Part shown: positions 47,717 through 58,525 of the stretch, in pieces
Layout: each line of letters begins with the position of its first letter
Position numbering within the stretch: the first letter of the stretch is position 1
NCBI GenBank assembly: GCA_029242545.1
Contig: JAQWTV010000065.1
Coordinates: forward strand, 1 to 64,000
Direction: 5' to 3'
DNA: 64,000 nucleotides
From: Roseibacillus sp.
GTDB taxonomy: Bacteria > Verrucomicrobiota > Verrucomicrobiia > Verrucomicrobiales > Akkermansiaceae
Notes under the pieces: model-generated
What the model was told of the DNA's origin: nothing
Databases searched by the model: none
What the model saw: the letters and a program-made list of their open reading frames with translations, nothing else
Made by a program: the position numbers and the translations under genes

Positions 47717-49099
47717 TTATGTTGAAAGGGGAAGGGTGACGCTCACCAGAGCGCCCCCTCCGGGATGATTGGAGACCTCGATCGCTCCGTCATGAGCCTG
47801 AATGACTTCCCGGGCAAGGGTGAGGCCGATTCCCATGCCACCCTCCCTCTCTGAGAAGAACGGCTCACCGAAACGGTCGAGGGCTTCGCTGCTGAATCCC
47901 GATCCAGAGTCTTGAATGGTCAGACGCGCTTCGCCTGCGGCAAGCTCCAGGCGGGCGATAATCGGGCCCCCTGCGGGCATAGCCTGGCTGGAATTTACGA
48001 TCAGGTTACGAAGCACTTGTTCGATCCTGAGTTTATCACATTCGATTAGAGCGGGCTTTGGAGCGTTTATCTCAAGATGAGTGCCTGCGTGAGTGAGGGC
48101 AGGTTTTTGCCGCCGACCGACGTTTTTCAGCATTTCGACTAAGTCATGCGGTCTGCGTTCCGGGGGCTGAGCCCGGGCGACGAAGAGCCACTGGTTAACG
48201 AGGTCGGTAATTCGCTCCACCTCTTCCCGAATCAGGTTTATCGATTCAGACCCTTCCGCTTCAACCCGCGGTTCGATAAGATCGGCATGCATGCGAATTG
48301 CCGCCGCTGGATTCCGGATTTCATGAGCAAGGCTCGTTGCGATTCGACCGAGGGTAGCTAGCCGTTCGGACTGATGTCTCAGTTTCTGTTCCCGCAGCAG
48401 CGATTGATGAGTGTCCTTTAGGGAGCGGGCGAGCTGTCCAAGCTCATCGCTACGGGCAGTGAGAGATCCTGGGATAGGATTTGCGGGCTCCTCATTTGTT
48501 TTCAGATTAGGGAGCCACCGGGTTAACAGGGTAAGTGGACGAACGATCCGGTCAGCAAGGAGAAAGACAAGGCCACCAAAAGCAGCGGTGAGAAAGAGGG
48601 TAGGAATCAGAATCCAGACACCGATCCCGGTGAGGCCTTCCTCCGTGTCCCGGACCAGAATAAGGTGGTCTTGTGAGCTTTCCAGTGGGGTGATAGCCAG
48701 GTCGTAATCCCCTATCCGGGTAGCGGTGGTCGAGTCTCCGGAAAAGGCCTTGAGTTGTTTCTCAATCTCGGTGGGCCATCGCTCTCTCGAGGAATGCGTG
48801 ATTCGCCCGTCCTCGCTCAGAAAAGCAACTCGGACCTCGAGGATGGTGGAGAGCCGATTCGCCATTTCGGTAGACCGCGGTAGTGGCAACTGTCCCATGA
48901 AACCCGCATTATTAATTGCGGTTCGCTCGAAGCGCCTAAGAGACTCGCGCCGTTGAAGGGAGGAAATCCAGATCGCGAGGCCGAGCGAGGCGAGGAGGAC
49001 AAAAGCGGAGAGGGGAATGACGAGCCTTTTGTAGAGACTACCCCGGCGGACTGAATCATAGTTGGCCACTTGTCTCGACAATGAACATAAAATGCTCAT
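47717..49099 (-). CDS. Sensor histidine kinase (HAMP, HisKA, HATPase)
   Basis: LATSLAHEIRNPAAAIRMHADLI H-box; IQDSGSGFSSEALDRFGEPFFSEREGGMGIGLTLAREVI. Confidence 0.93.
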   Translation of the reverse strand: MSILCSLSRQVANYDSVRRGSLYKRLVIPLSAFVLLASLGLAIWISSLQRRESLRRFERTAINNAGFMGQLPLPRSTEMANRLSTILEVRVAFLSEDGRITHSSRERWPTEIEKQLKAFSGDSTTATRIGDYDLAITPLESSQDHLILVRDTEEGLTGIGVWILIPTLFLTAAFGGLVFLLADRIVRPLTLLTRWLPNLKTNEEPANPIPGSLTARSDELGQLARSLKDTHQSLLREQKLRHQSERLATLGRIATSLAHEIRNPAAAIRMHADLIEPRVEAEGSESINLIREEVERITDLVNQWLFVARAQPPERRPHDLVEMLKNVGRRQKPALTHAGTHLEINAPKPALIECDKLRIEQVLRNLIVNSSQAMPAGGPIIARLELAAGEARLTIQDSGSGFSSEALDRFGEPFFSEREGGMGIGLTLAREVIQAHDGAIEVSNHPGGGALVSVTLPLST

Positions 49100-49268
49100 T
49101 TCCGAGTGCTAAAGTTTCGAATCGCACCATTCATTTTGGGGTGGTTCAGGATAGCTCTGGTCGCGACCTCGGGGCGCTCCCTTGTCTCTTCTACGGCGCT
49201 AGCTGCAGACCACGCTTCCTCGGAAATATACCCGGACCCCCGGAAAGATTCTTTAAGTTCCGTCGACC

Positions 49269-50303
49269 TCAGGACCAGTTTAAAATCACCTTACCACTTT
49301 TCCCCGAGAGCATGGTTTCAAATGCTTTCTCAAAATCAAGGGCATCGAATTCATGGGTAATTACCGCAGAGGGATCGAGGCCTGCGCGGACCATGGAACT
49401 CATCTTGTACCAAGTCTCAAACATTTCCCGACCATAGATGCCTTTTAGGATGAGGCCCTTGAAAATGACTTTTTCAAAATCGATCTCTAGCTTGTCAGGG
49501 AAAATGCCGAGGAGAGATACGCGAGCTCCATGAGCCGTATGCTCGAGAATATCGGAGAGCCCGAGTGGATGTCCCGACATTTCAAGAGCGATGTCAAAGC
49601 CCTCCTTCATGCCGAGTTCATCTTTAACGGTCCCGAGACACTCCTTGTTAATGTCAACGGTTCGCGTGGCTCCCAGTCGCTTAGCAAGATCAAGCCGGAA
49701 AGGGTTTGGGTCTGTAATGACCACATGGCGGGCTCCCGCGAAGCGACAGACCGACGCGGCCATACATCCGATGGGCCCCGCGCCAGTGATCAGGACATCC
49801 TCTGCAACGAGATCCCAGGAAAGGGCGGTGTGAATGGCATTACCGAGAGGGTCAAAGGTTGCGGCCAGATTTTCGGGAATTGCGGGGTCCAGCTTGTAGA
49901 CGTTGCGGTAGGGCAGAACCAGAAAGTCGGCGAAGGCTCCAGGGCGGTTGACTCCGACCCCGACAGTATTGGGGCAGAGATGACGTCGCCCGGCAAGGCA
50001 GTTACGGCAACGACCGCACACCAGATGACCTTCTCCGGAGACATAATCGCCCGGGTTCAGGTCGGTCACTCCTGACCCGGTTTTCTCTACGTAGCCACAG
50101 TATTCGTGGCCCACAGTCATTGGGATGGGGATGGTCTTTTGCGCCCAGGGATCCCATTTCCAGATATGGAGGTCCGTGCCGCAGATCGCGGTCCGGGATA
50201 TCCTGATAAGAACATCCATGGGGCCGATATCCGGGACTGGAAGGCTCGCAAGCTCGAGACCGGTTCCCGGCTTGCCCTTTATTAAGGCGCGCATCGTTTC
50301 CAT
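49269..50303 (-). CDS. tdh: L-threonine 3-dehydrogenase
   Basis: AICGTDLHIWKWDPWAQKTIPIPMTVGHEYCGYV; CGRCRNCLAGRRHLC; GAGPIGCMAASV. Confidence 0.92.
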   Translation of the reverse strand: METMRALIKGKPGTGLELASLPVPDIGPMDVLIRISRTAICGTDLHIWKWDPWAQKTIPIPMTVGHEYCGYVEKTGSGVTDLNPGDYVSGEGHLVCGRCRNCLAGRRHLCPNTVGVGVNRPGAFADFLVLPYRNVYKLDPAIPENLAATFDPLGNAIHTALSWDLVAEDVLITGAGPIGCMAASVCRFAGARHVVITDPNPFRLDLAKRLGATRTVDINKECLGTVKDELGMKEGFDIALEMSGHPLGLSDILEHTAHGARVSLLGIFPDKLEIDFEKVIFKGLILKGIYGREMFETWYKMSSMVRAGLDPSAVITHEFDALDFEKAFETMLSGKSGKVILNWS

Positions 50304-50397
50304 CCCCCGGGCTAAGTCCTATAGGGAGTGATTGCAATCGACTTCGACGAAGATTTCGATTTTCAGGAGGACGAATCCGGATGAATCTTGGGGCGAA

Positions 50398-51501
50398 ATG
50401 ACGCTGGAAGACCTGGGTTGGAATGAGGCCTTTGCTGAGAGGTTTGCACCTTTCGCGGAGCGTGGCCTGATCCCGGCTCGGCTGGTGAGAGAGACCAAGA
50501 TCAATTTTTCCGCCTTGCTGGAAGGGGGCGAGGAGATCGATTGCGTGCTTGGGGGAAAGGTCTGGCATGAGGCGGTAGACGATGCGGATCTACCTGCCGT
50601 GGGGGACTGGGTTGCGCTCGATAAGGGAGAGGACGGCGATGAAGTGATCATCCGGGAACGCCTTCCAAGGATCTCCCGCTTCTCCCGCAAGATGCCGGGG
50701 AAGAGTGCGCAGGAGCAAGTGCTGGCTGCTAACGTGGATATCGTCGTTGTAGTGACGGATCCCGGCCCTGACTTCAACCCCCGGCGGATGGAGCGTTATC
50801 TTACCCTGATTGAGCGATGCGGCGCCCGGCCGGTGGTCCTCCTGAACAAGGCCGACCTTTTCCCGGAGAAGCACTGCATGGATGCAGTCGGTGAACTCAG
50901 GAGCTTGAGCCGGGTAGCGGAGATTCACGTAACTAGCGCTTGGGAGTGCCGGGGATTGGAAGTCCTGCGTGGCTATTTGCAGCCCGGAGTGACTATTACG
51001 CTTGTTGGTTCCAGTGGAGTGGGAAAGTCAACTCTGGTCAATCAGTTGCTGGGGGGAGAATGGCAGGAAACCAGCGAGGTGAACGAGGTTACGGGAAGGG
51101 GGCGACATACTACCAGTCACCGTGAGTTGGTTGTCCTTCCTGAGGGGGGGCTTTTGATCGACAACCCAGGGGTAAGGGAAATCCAGATGTGGACTGACGA
51201 GGAAACCCTGAGGGAGAGTTTCGCAGATGTGGAGGATCTTAGTGCGAGGTGCCGCTTCACGGACTGCAAGCACGAGGGAGATGTAGGGTGTGCGATTCAG
51301 CTGGCAGTTGAGGAGGGGAGTCTCGACCTGAATCGCTATCAGAGTTATCTCAGGTTGGAGGAGGAAATTGAAGAGCTCAATCGGAGACGCCAGAAGCGGC
51401 GAATGGCTACAGAGCGGTGGGCCAAGCGCAATCGCCGGGTGAAGGCCCGCAATCTCGCTGATCGGATCGAGCTAGAAAAAGAAGAGAGGGGTGAAGCTTG
51501 A
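50398..51501 (+). CDS. rsgA: Ribosome small subunit-dependent GTPase A
   Basis: LVGSSGVGKSTLVNQLLG, circularly permuted order, GGLLIDNPGVREIQMW, CRFTDCKHEGDVGCAIQ zinc motif; ORF begins 50332, start set at MTLEDLGW. Confidence 0.92.
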   Translation: MTLEDLGWNEAFAERFAPFAERGLIPARLVRETKINFSALLEGGEEIDCVLGGKVWHEAVDDADLPAVGDWVALDKGEDGDEVIIRERLPRISRFSRKMPGKSAQEQVLAANVDIVVVVTDPGPDFNPRRMERYLTLIERCGARPVVLLNKADLFPEKHCMDAVGELRSLSRVAEIHVTSAWECRGLEVLRGYLQPGVTITLVGSSGVGKSTLVNQLLGGEWQETSEVNEVTGRGRHTTSHRELVVLPEGGLLIDNPGVREIQMWTDEETLRESFADVEDLSARCRFTDCKHEGDVGCAIQLAVEEGSLDLNRYQSYLRLEEEIEELNRRRQKRRMATERWAKRNRRVKARNLADRIELEKEERGEA

Positions 51502-51553
51502 ACCCGGGGAGCCTGTCTTGTCGCGAGCAACGACGAGACTCAGCTACCTGAGC

Positions 51554-51868
51554 TCAGGGGATGCGAAAGATCCCCCCCGTGCTCGGATCCCGGGCGAAAT
51601 CACCTTTTTGGAAGGGTTTGCCTGTCTTGGGGTTCCGACTGATATCGATCAGGTTATGGGGAGGGAACGGACTGATAATATGGTCCGGATTTTCTGTCTT
51701 AAAGCCTTTCTTGTGGCTCCCGGGTTCTGAGATGGGGATGGTTTGAGATGATTCCTCGGAGCTCTCTTTCGAGGCCTGCTCGGTGCTACAGGAGTTCAAG
51801 AGGAGCAATGAGGCGGAGGTAAGGACAGAGAGAACTCTACGCCTTGGAAAAATTCGAGGGAGGGTCAT
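51554..51868 (-). CDS. Small lipoprotein
   Basis: SVLTSASLLLLNSCSTEQ lipobox; KTGKPFQKGDFARDPSTGGIFRIP. Confidence 0.6.
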   Translation of the reverse strand: MTLPRIFPRRRVLSVLTSASLLLLNSCSTEQASKESSEESSQTIPISEPGSHKKGFKTENPDHIISPFPPHNLIDISRNPKTGKPFQKGDFARDPSTGGIFRIP

Positions 51869-51945
51869 GACGGAGGTGGGATTTGATCCCTTCTGGTGGA
51901 AGATGATAGGGAAATATCGCACGCCAGGCGACCCTTATTTGGCGG

Positions 51946-52764
51946 TCAGCCGATGCATTGGCGAACCATAATTCCGAACTTCCGCAGCGTGGAAATGCGA
52001 TATCTTCTGTCGAAAACCCGGAATTGATCGCGCCTCATCTGCTTCAGGAGGCTGTGGTATATTTTCCGCATCACCTCAGCGGCTCGCAGAGCTTTACGAT
52101 CGTCCGGTGGCAAGAGATTGGCCGTTTCCTCGAAAATGCGTTCAGCGCGCTCAGCTTGAAAGTTCATCAGGGAGAGGAACCGTCCGTCGTAGACACGGCC
52201 GGCGAGGTCACGCTCGGTGTATTGGAATCGGTGAAGGTCGGCGAGTGGCAGATAGATCCGGAGTCCATTTTCGAGATCCTCTCCCACATCCCTGATAATA
52301 TTGGTGAGTTGAAGGCAGTGACCAAGGCTGATCGAGTAGTCACGAGCTGCCTCACTGGCACCGAAAAGGGGTAGAAGAATCAGACCCACAGTTGATGCTA
52401 CCCGGTAAGAATACTGCTGGAGATCCTCCCAGGTTCCGAAGCGTTGAGGGCTAAGGTCCGATTCGCAACCGCGAATGATCTCCTGAAGAAGGGAGGGATC
52501 GATAGAGAGGCGCTTGCGCATGTCCACCACCTGTGCTTCCAGGCTATTCTCTGGATGGTCATCTCTCTCAATCGCCTGCATCCAGTTCTGCAAGGATTTA
52601 CGTTTTTCGTCCGGCGGGAGGGAGGTGTCGTCGGCAATATCGTCAACTACCCGGCAGAACGCGTAGAAGACGTTAAGATCTGGGCGGCGATCCTGCGGTA
52701 CGCACATGAACGCGAAGGCCAGGTTGGACTTGGCGCGGCGGGTTATTTCGGCAGGTTTCGTCAT
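51946..52764 (-). CDS. Squalene/phytoene synthase family protein
   Basis: FYAFCRVVDDIADD; LGHCLQLTNIIRDVGEDLENGLRIYLP Asp-rich motifs. Confidence 0.92.
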   Translation of the reverse strand: MTKPAEITRRAKSNLAFAFMCVPQDRRPDLNVFYAFCRVVDDIADDTSLPPDEKRKSLQNWMQAIERDDHPENSLEAQVVDMRKRLSIDPSLLQEIIRGCESDLSPQRFGTWEDLQQYSYRVASTVGLILLPLFGASEAARDYSISLGHCLQLTNIIRDVGEDLENGLRIYLPLADLHRFQYTERDLAGRVYDGRFLSLMNFQAERAERIFEETANLLPPDDRKALRAAEVMRKIYHSLLKQMRRDQFRVFDRRYRISTLRKFGIMVRQCIG

Positions 52765-52779
52765 TCTGCAATCAAGTTC

Positions 52780-54018
52780 TTATCTGATCAGCCCCCAGTG
52801 TCCCGTGGTAAACGGCCACAGGGAGAGAAAAGCCGGTCCAACAAGGTTGTATTCCCGTACCGGCCCCCAGTAGCGGGAGTCGAGAGAATCATCGGTATTG
52901 TCGCCGAGGGCGAAATAGCCGCGTCTGAGAGCGAGCAGGGCGCCAGTATTTCCCTCTGCGCGGAGAGCCTCACGGGTTTTCAGCTCCACGCGGTCACCTC
53001 GCTTACGGATGAACTGTGGCAGGGGGTCGCGATAATTTCGGGTAGGTTGATAGCCGACCCCGACAGGCCCGGCATAGACTCCCTCCCGATTTCCAATCAT
53101 TCGAAGATATTTCTCGGTGGCGGGTTGGCCATTGATCACCAGAAGAGGCTCCTCAATTTCTACCTTGTCACCAGGTATGGCAGCAAGGCGCTTGATGTAA
53201 TGAGAGCCCGCGCCCTGCTCCCTTTGGCTGCGTTGATGGATGCCCTCGATACCGCGGGTGTCGAAGACAAAGACTTCACCCCTGCGAGGCCGGCGAAAAT
53301 TGTAGGAGACTTTGTCTACAAGAACTAAGTCTCCAGTCGTGGAAAACCCTGAAACGGTTGTATTCGGGGGGACATAAGAAAGGCCCATTTCGTAGTCGGT
53401 GTTGATTCTGAGTCCCATCTCTGTGAGGGCGCTTCGGGGAGCTGGCAACCTAAGTATTTCCGGACCGCGGCTAGCGTCGCTCCGGAAGTGAAGCTCTGTG
53501 ACAGTGAAGAACTGGAGGTGCTGCCCTTCGCTTATGCGCTCAAGGTAGCGCCTTTCATTTGAGCTGTTGATTACCTCGTGGATGTAGCGTCTTCCATTCA
53601 TGACGGCTTCCCAGGTCCTGACAGGAATGGAGGGAAACTGGTCCTTCGCAAGCTCATGGCCAACGATTCCATTTAGAGTAGGCTGCATCGACCCGGTCGG
53701 GATACGAAAGGGCTGAAGGAAGTAGCCCCGAATCCCGAGTGCGATCACAATAGCCACAAAGAGGACCTCGATGTTCTCCGCGATGATTCCAGGGCGACGG
53801 TAACCAGAGAGAGCGCTTTCACATGCTTCTGTGAGAAGTTGGCTGCTCTTTTCGACCCGTTCCTTATCACCCGCTTTAATTGCAAGGTTGAGGCCGCAAC
53901 GGGCTTCTTCTATGTTTAACTCTTTTTCCTCCGCCAGCAGGTCTCGCTTATAATGAAGAAACTTGCGGGCTCCCTTGGAAAGGAGTTTGGCTTCTTTCTT
54001 CCAGCGGGGAGAGAACAT
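52780..54018 (-). CDS. lepB: Signal peptidase I, copy 1
   Basis: RIPTGSMQPTLNGI (Ser), GDLVLVDKVSYNFRRPRRGEVFVF (Lys), GDNTDDSLDSRYWGPV; start set at MFSPRWKK. Confidence 0.9.
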   Translation of the reverse strand: MFSPRWKKEAKLLSKGARKFLHYKRDLLAEEKELNIEEARCGLNLAIKAGDKERVEKSSQLLTEACESALSGYRRPGIIAENIEVLFVAIVIALGIRGYFLQPFRIPTGSMQPTLNGIVGHELAKDQFPSIPVRTWEAVMNGRRYIHEVINSSNERRYLERISEGQHLQFFTVTELHFRSDASRGPEILRLPAPRSALTEMGLRINTDYEMGLSYVPPNTTVSGFSTTGDLVLVDKVSYNFRRPRRGEVFVFDTRGIEGIHQRSQREQGAGSHYIKRLAAIPGDKVEIEEPLLVINGQPATEKYLRMIGNREGVYAGPVGVGYQPTRNYRDPLPQFIRKRGDRVELKTREALRAEGNTGALLALRRGYFALGDNTDDSLDSRYWGPVREYNLVGPAFLSLWPFTTGHWGLIR

Positions 54019-54089
54019 GACATTCCGGGTTTTGCGGACAGGCAGGAAAAACTGCTCCACCCTTGGAAAGAAGTCCAGCGCCAGCAGGT

Positions 54090-55361
54090 CTATTTTATGA
54101 GACCCCAGTGACCCGAGGTGAGAGGCCAGAGCGAGAGCAGGGCCGGGCCCACGAGGTTGTAATCCCTGACATGTCCCCAGTAGCGAGAGTCAAGAGAGTT
54201 GCCGGTGTTGTCACCCATAGCAGCATATTCTCGGTAGAGGGTGGCCTCGATCGGGCCCTTCCCAGCGCTGAGCTGGTCCTGCCGGTTCTTAAGTTCTAGG
54301 ACGTCCTCCGGGTCGTCAAGGTAGCGGCGCCATCGAGTCCGTCCCTCGCTGGCAGCGAGTTGGTACCCGGGCCAACCCTCGTGGCGACCCTCTCCCCTCA
54401 TAACCTCACGAATCTTCTTATCCTTGGCGGGCTCGCCATTGACATAAAGGTCGCTGCCAACGACTTGAAGGTTGTCTCCCGGAACGCCAACAAGACGCTT
54501 GATGTAGTGGGACCCTGCTCCTTGGGGGCTGTTGGATCGCTGTTGGATTCCCTTGATGCCGCGCGTGTCGAAGACGAAAACTTCTCCGCGATTCGGCCTC
54601 CGGAAATGGTAGGAGACCTTGTCGACGAGGACGAGATCTCCACTGGTCGTATAACCGGAAACAACGGTATTTGGCTCCAGCCACCATTTACTCCCATCAG
54701 GGCTATGCCTCAGGCGAGACCGGTCCAGCGCTCCCATTTTTTCCAGAGCGGTTCGGGGAGCCTTGATTCTCGTAACGCTACCGTCCGCGAAATAAATCGT
54801 GGTTTCGGTGAAAAACTGCCATTTCTGTCTTTGCTCGATGTAGGGCATCGGAGCTCCGCGTGGGTCTTTGCGGAAAGGGTGAGTCATGATCTCGCGCCTC
54901 TCGTTTCCGCTGAGCCTTTTGTAAATGTATTTCCTTCCTCCTGTGACCGCCTGCCAGATCTTCGCGGGGAACGCGGGGAATTCGCCCTTCTTCAGATTAT
55001 GGCCGATGATCCCGTTAAGGGTGGGTTGCATTGACCCGGTTGGAATACGGAATGGCTGAAGGAAATAGGCCCGAATCCCAAGAGCGATGACAATCGCAAC
55101 GAAAAAGACCTCAATGTTTTCCGCAATCGGGTTCGGGCGGCGGTAACGGGGGAGTGCTCCCTCGCAAGCCTTGCTAACGAGTTTCTCTGCTGCCGTGGCT
55201 TGATCTCGATTACCGGCCTTGATCGCCGCCTGCAATGTATCCCGAGCTTCCTCAACCGCCTTAATTTTTTCCGAGTCAAGGAGGTCCCGTTTATAGTTCA
55301 GGAATTTCCGGGCGCCTTTGTGAAGGAGCTTGGACTCTTTTTTCCAGCGGGGAGCAAACAT
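54090..55361 (-). CDS. lepB: Signal peptidase I, copy 2
   Basis: RIPTGSMQPTLNGI, GDLVLVDKVSYHFRRPNRGEVFVF, GDNTGNSLDSRYWGHV. Confidence 0.92.
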   Translation of the reverse strand: MFAPRWKKESKLLHKGARKFLNYKRDLLDSEKIKAVEEARDTLQAAIKAGNRDQATAAEKLVSKACEGALPRYRRPNPIAENIEVFFVAIVIALGIRAYFLQPFRIPTGSMQPTLNGIIGHNLKKGEFPAFPAKIWQAVTGGRKYIYKRLSGNERREIMTHPFRKDPRGAPMPYIEQRQKWQFFTETTIYFADGSVTRIKAPRTALEKMGALDRSRLRHSPDGSKWWLEPNTVVSGYTTSGDLVLVDKVSYHFRRPNRGEVFVFDTRGIKGIQQRSNSPQGAGSHYIKRLVGVPGDNLQVVGSDLYVNGEPAKDKKIREVMRGEGRHEGWPGYQLAASEGRTRWRRYLDDPEDVLELKNRQDQLSAGKGPIEATLYREYAAMGDNTGNSLDSRYWGHVRDYNLVGPALLSLWPLTSGHWGLIK

Positions 55362-55521
55362 GGCGGGTGGTTCAGGAGGAGGATCAGAGGCCTTTAGGGG
55401 CCCCTGCAGCGTTCATCGTGTGACCGCTTTTCCGAGGCGGGGAAGTACCTAGCACGGTGATCCTGCCGGGGCAAGGGGAAGACGGGAATTTGCCGTGCGG
55501 GGTCGCGGGAACAGGGTGGAG

Positions 55522-57321
55522 CTAGTCACCGCTTTTGAGGACGCGAATGAAAGCATCCTGAGGAATGTTGACCTTTCCGATGGCCTTCATCTTTGCTTTC
55601 CCCTTCTTCTGCTTCTCAAGAAGCTTTCGTTTCCGGCTAATGTCGCCCCCATAACACTTGGCGGTGACATTCTTGCGCATGGCGCGAATGGTTTCGCGGG
55701 CGATAATCTTGCCGCCTATGACCGCTTGGATGGCGACGGGAAAGAGCTGGGGGGGAATCACATCGGTCAGTTTTTTCGCCAGGCTCCGCCCGTAGCCCGT
55801 GGCCTTCTCACGGTGTACGATGGTAGAGAAGGCGTCTACGGGTTCTCCTGCGATCAGGATATCCATTTTGACAAGATTTGCCGGACGGTAGGTATGATGC
55901 TCGTAATCCATCGACCCATAGCCGCGGGTGGCGGACTTCAGGCGGTCGTTGAAATCCACGAGGATCTCTGACAAGGGCAGAATGGTATGTAACATGACCC
56001 GGGTGTCATCGACAGTTTCTGTATGTTCGACCTGGCCTCTTTTCTCCATAACGAGGGCCATCATGTCACCGATGAATTCGGAGGGTGTCATGATGAAGAC
56101 TTTGACCATGGGTTCCCGGATTTCGTCAACTTCAGAAAGATCGGGGAGAAGACAGGGGTTATCGACAAGCAGTTGTTCGCCACTTGTCTTGCTCACCTCG
56201 TAAATGACGGAAGGGTAGGTGGAGATCACGTCCATGTTAAACTCCCTGCGAAGTCTTTCCTGGACGATCTCCATGTGCAGAAGGCCGAGAAAGCCACACC
56301 GGAAACCAAAGCCCAGTGCGACGGAGCTTTCCTGTTGGAATGTGAATGCTGCATCGTTGATCTGAAGTTTGCCCATCGCGGTCTTGAGAGCCTCATAATC
56401 AGAGGATTCGACCGGATAGATGCCCGAAAAGACCATGGGCTGGACTTCCTTGAAGCCAGGTAGCGGGTCGGAACAAGGGTGGACGTTGTCGGTGATGGTA
56501 TCCCCGATTTTAACCTCACTGGCAGACTTCATGTTGGCGATGACATAGCCAACATCACCTGCTTCCAGAGTGTCTTCACTGGTCATCTTGGGGGTGAAGT
56601 GTCCGACCTCCTTGACTTCATAGGTCTTTTCGGTCGCGAAGAGCTTGATGCGTGTCCCGCGCTTCATGGAGCCTGAAATCAGGCGTACGTAGGACACCAC
56701 GCCCCGGAATGAATCGTAGACAGAGTCGAAGACCGAGGCACGAAGAAGGCCATCTTCGGAAGCGGTAGGAGCCGGGACCCGTGCCACGATGGCTTCCAGA
56801 ATTTCCTCGATTCCGATTCCTGCCTTAGCCGAGGCCGGGATCGCATCCTCGGCAGGGATAGCGAGAATGTCCTCAAGCTGCCTCTTGCATTTATCCACGT
56901 CCGCTGCTGGAAGATCGATCTTGTTAATCACCGGAATGATGACGAGGTCCTGCTCCATTGCGAGGTGAACATTGGCAACGGTCTGCGCCTCTACGCCCTG
57001 AGCGGCATCGATCAAAAGTAGCGCTCCCTCGCATGCTGCGAGGCTTCTTGAGACTTCGTAGGAAAAGTCAACATGACCAGGAGTGTCCAAGAGGTTAAGC
57101 TTGATGCGTTCGCCGTTTCCGGCCTGATAATACATTGTTACCGGGTGGGACTTGATCGTGATTCCACGCTCACGTTCAAGATCCATGGAATCGAGCAGCT
57201 GATCCTGTTTCTCCCTCTCGGAGATCGTCTGGGTCTGCTCGAGAAGGCGATCTGAAAGAGTCGTCTTTCCGTGATCGATGTGAGCGATGATGGAAAAGTT
57301 CCTAGTCAGTTGGATGGACAT
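55522..57321 (-). CDS. lepA: Elongation factor 4
   Basis: [58 protein letters not shown]; LepA C-terminal domain. Confidence 0.97.
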   Translation of the reverse strand: MSIQLTRNFSIIAHIDHGKTTLSDRLLEQTQTISEREKQDQLLDSMDLERERGITIKSHPVTMYYQAGNGERIKLNLLDTPGHVDFSYEVSRSLAACEGALLLIDAAQGVEAQTVANVHLAMEQDLVIIPVINKIDLPAADVDKCKRQLEDILAIPAEDAIPASAKAGIGIEEILEAIVARVPAPTASEDGLLRASVFDSVYDSFRGVVSYVRLISGSMKRGTRIKLFATEKTYEVKEVGHFTPKMTSEDTLEAGDVGYVIANMKSASEVKIGDTITDNVHPCSDPLPGFKEVQPMVFSGIYPVESSDYEALKTAMGKLQINDAAFTFQQESSVALGFGFRCGFLGLLHMEIVQERLRREFNMDVISTYPSVIYEVSKTSGEQLLVDNPCLLPDLSEVDEIREPMVKVFIMTPSEFIGDMMALVMEKRGQVEHTETVDDTRVMLHTILPLSEILVDFNDRLKSATRGYGSMDYEHHTYRPANLVKMDILIAGEPVDAFSTIVHREKATGYGRSLAKKLTDVIPPQLFPVAIQAVIGGKIIARETIRAMRKNVTAKCYGGDISRKRKLLEKQKKGKAKMKAIGKVNIPQDAFIRVLKSGD

Positions 57322-57488
57322 ACGATCCGGGAGGAAATGACGCTCGGACTTTTTCTTTCCTGTGGCGCCGAGGCTGAAGGGAATAAGAGAGAGACTCTAG
57401 CCCAATAGCACGACAAAATGAATTGATTTGGCTTTAAGCAATCAGGGCGGCTGGGAGTTCTCCACGACCTCGCCAGCGGGGTCTCCTC

Positions 57489-58397
57489 TCAGATAACACG
57501 GTGCTTGGCCATCCGAGCCATGATGCCTTTCTGCACGTGAAGGCGGTTTTCGGCTTGCTGGAAGATTGTTTCAGCGTGTTTTTCGAGAATATCTTCGCTG
57601 ATTTCCTTTCCTCGATACGCGGGGAGGCAGTGGAGGACAATGTGTCCCTCTGAGGCTCCGGTCAGTAGCTCGCTATTGACCTGATAGGAGTTGAATTGGG
57701 TCTCCTTGTCAGTTTGCCCCTCCTGCCCCATCGAGAGCCAGACATCGGTGTTGATGACATCTGCCCCCTCAACAGCATCGGCAGGGTTTGAGGTGACAGT
57801 GATGTTAGGGGCATCGATTTTACCGAGAAAATCCGCCGTGGGCTGGTAATCCGGGGGTGATCCGATCGTCAGGTGAAATCCAAGGTGTTTGGCGGCCCAG
57901 CACCAGGAGCGGGCCATATTACTGTGGCCGTCTCCAACGAAGGCGAATCTCCGGCCCTCCCACCCCCCAAGTTTTTCCCTGACGGTGAGCAAGTCGGCGA
58001 GGATCTGGCATGGGTGTTCTTCGTCTGTGAGCGCATTGATGGTTGGAATACCTGCAAAGGAGGAGAATTCCTCAACATCACTCTGGGCATAGGTGCGGAT
58101 AATTGCCCCGTGCACCATCCGGCCGAGAACGCGGGCGGTGTCCTTGATCGGCTCTCCCCGGCCGAGCTGAATATCGTTCGAGCTGAGAAAAAGGGGTGAC
58201 CCTCCGAGCTCGCGGATGCCGACCTCGAACGATACGCGGGTACGGGTTGAGGACTTCGAAAAGATAAGAGCCCAGACTTGTCCGGCAAGGGGGAACTCCT
58301 CGTGATTGCCCCGTCGGGTCTTAAGAGTCACTGCGTGGTCAATATACTTTACGATGTTCTGGGGATACATCGACTCGATGGAGAGAAGGTGGTCCAT
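57489..58397 (-). CDS. argF: Ornithine carbamoyltransferase
   Basis: FSKSSTRTRVSFEVGIRELGG; DEEHPCQILADLLT; HCLPAYRGKEIS; start set at MDHLLSIESM. Confidence 0.94.
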   Translation of the reverse strand: MDHLLSIESMYPQNIVKYIDHAVTLKTRRGNHEEFPLAGQVWALIFSKSSTRTRVSFEVGIRELGGSPLFLSSNDIQLGRGEPIKDTARVLGRMVHGAIIRTYAQSDVEEFSSFAGIPTINALTDEEHPCQILADLLTVREKLGGWEGRRFAFVGDGHSNMARSWCWAAKHLGFHLTIGSPPDYQPTADFLGKIDAPNITVTSNPADAVEGADVINTDVWLSMGQEGQTDKETQFNSYQVNSELLTGASEGHIVLHCLPAYRGKEISEDILEKHAETIFQQAENRLHVQKGIMARMAKHRVI

Positions 58398-58525
58398 TTG
58401 GTATAAATTTTTCGTATTCGCTGGATGGAGGAGCCAGAAAGCACCAACCATAGGAAATGAGGAAGAGGAACCTTGTCGGAGAATCGGCAGAGAATCAAGG
58501 AAAGCAGAAGAAAATCCCGACCCGG

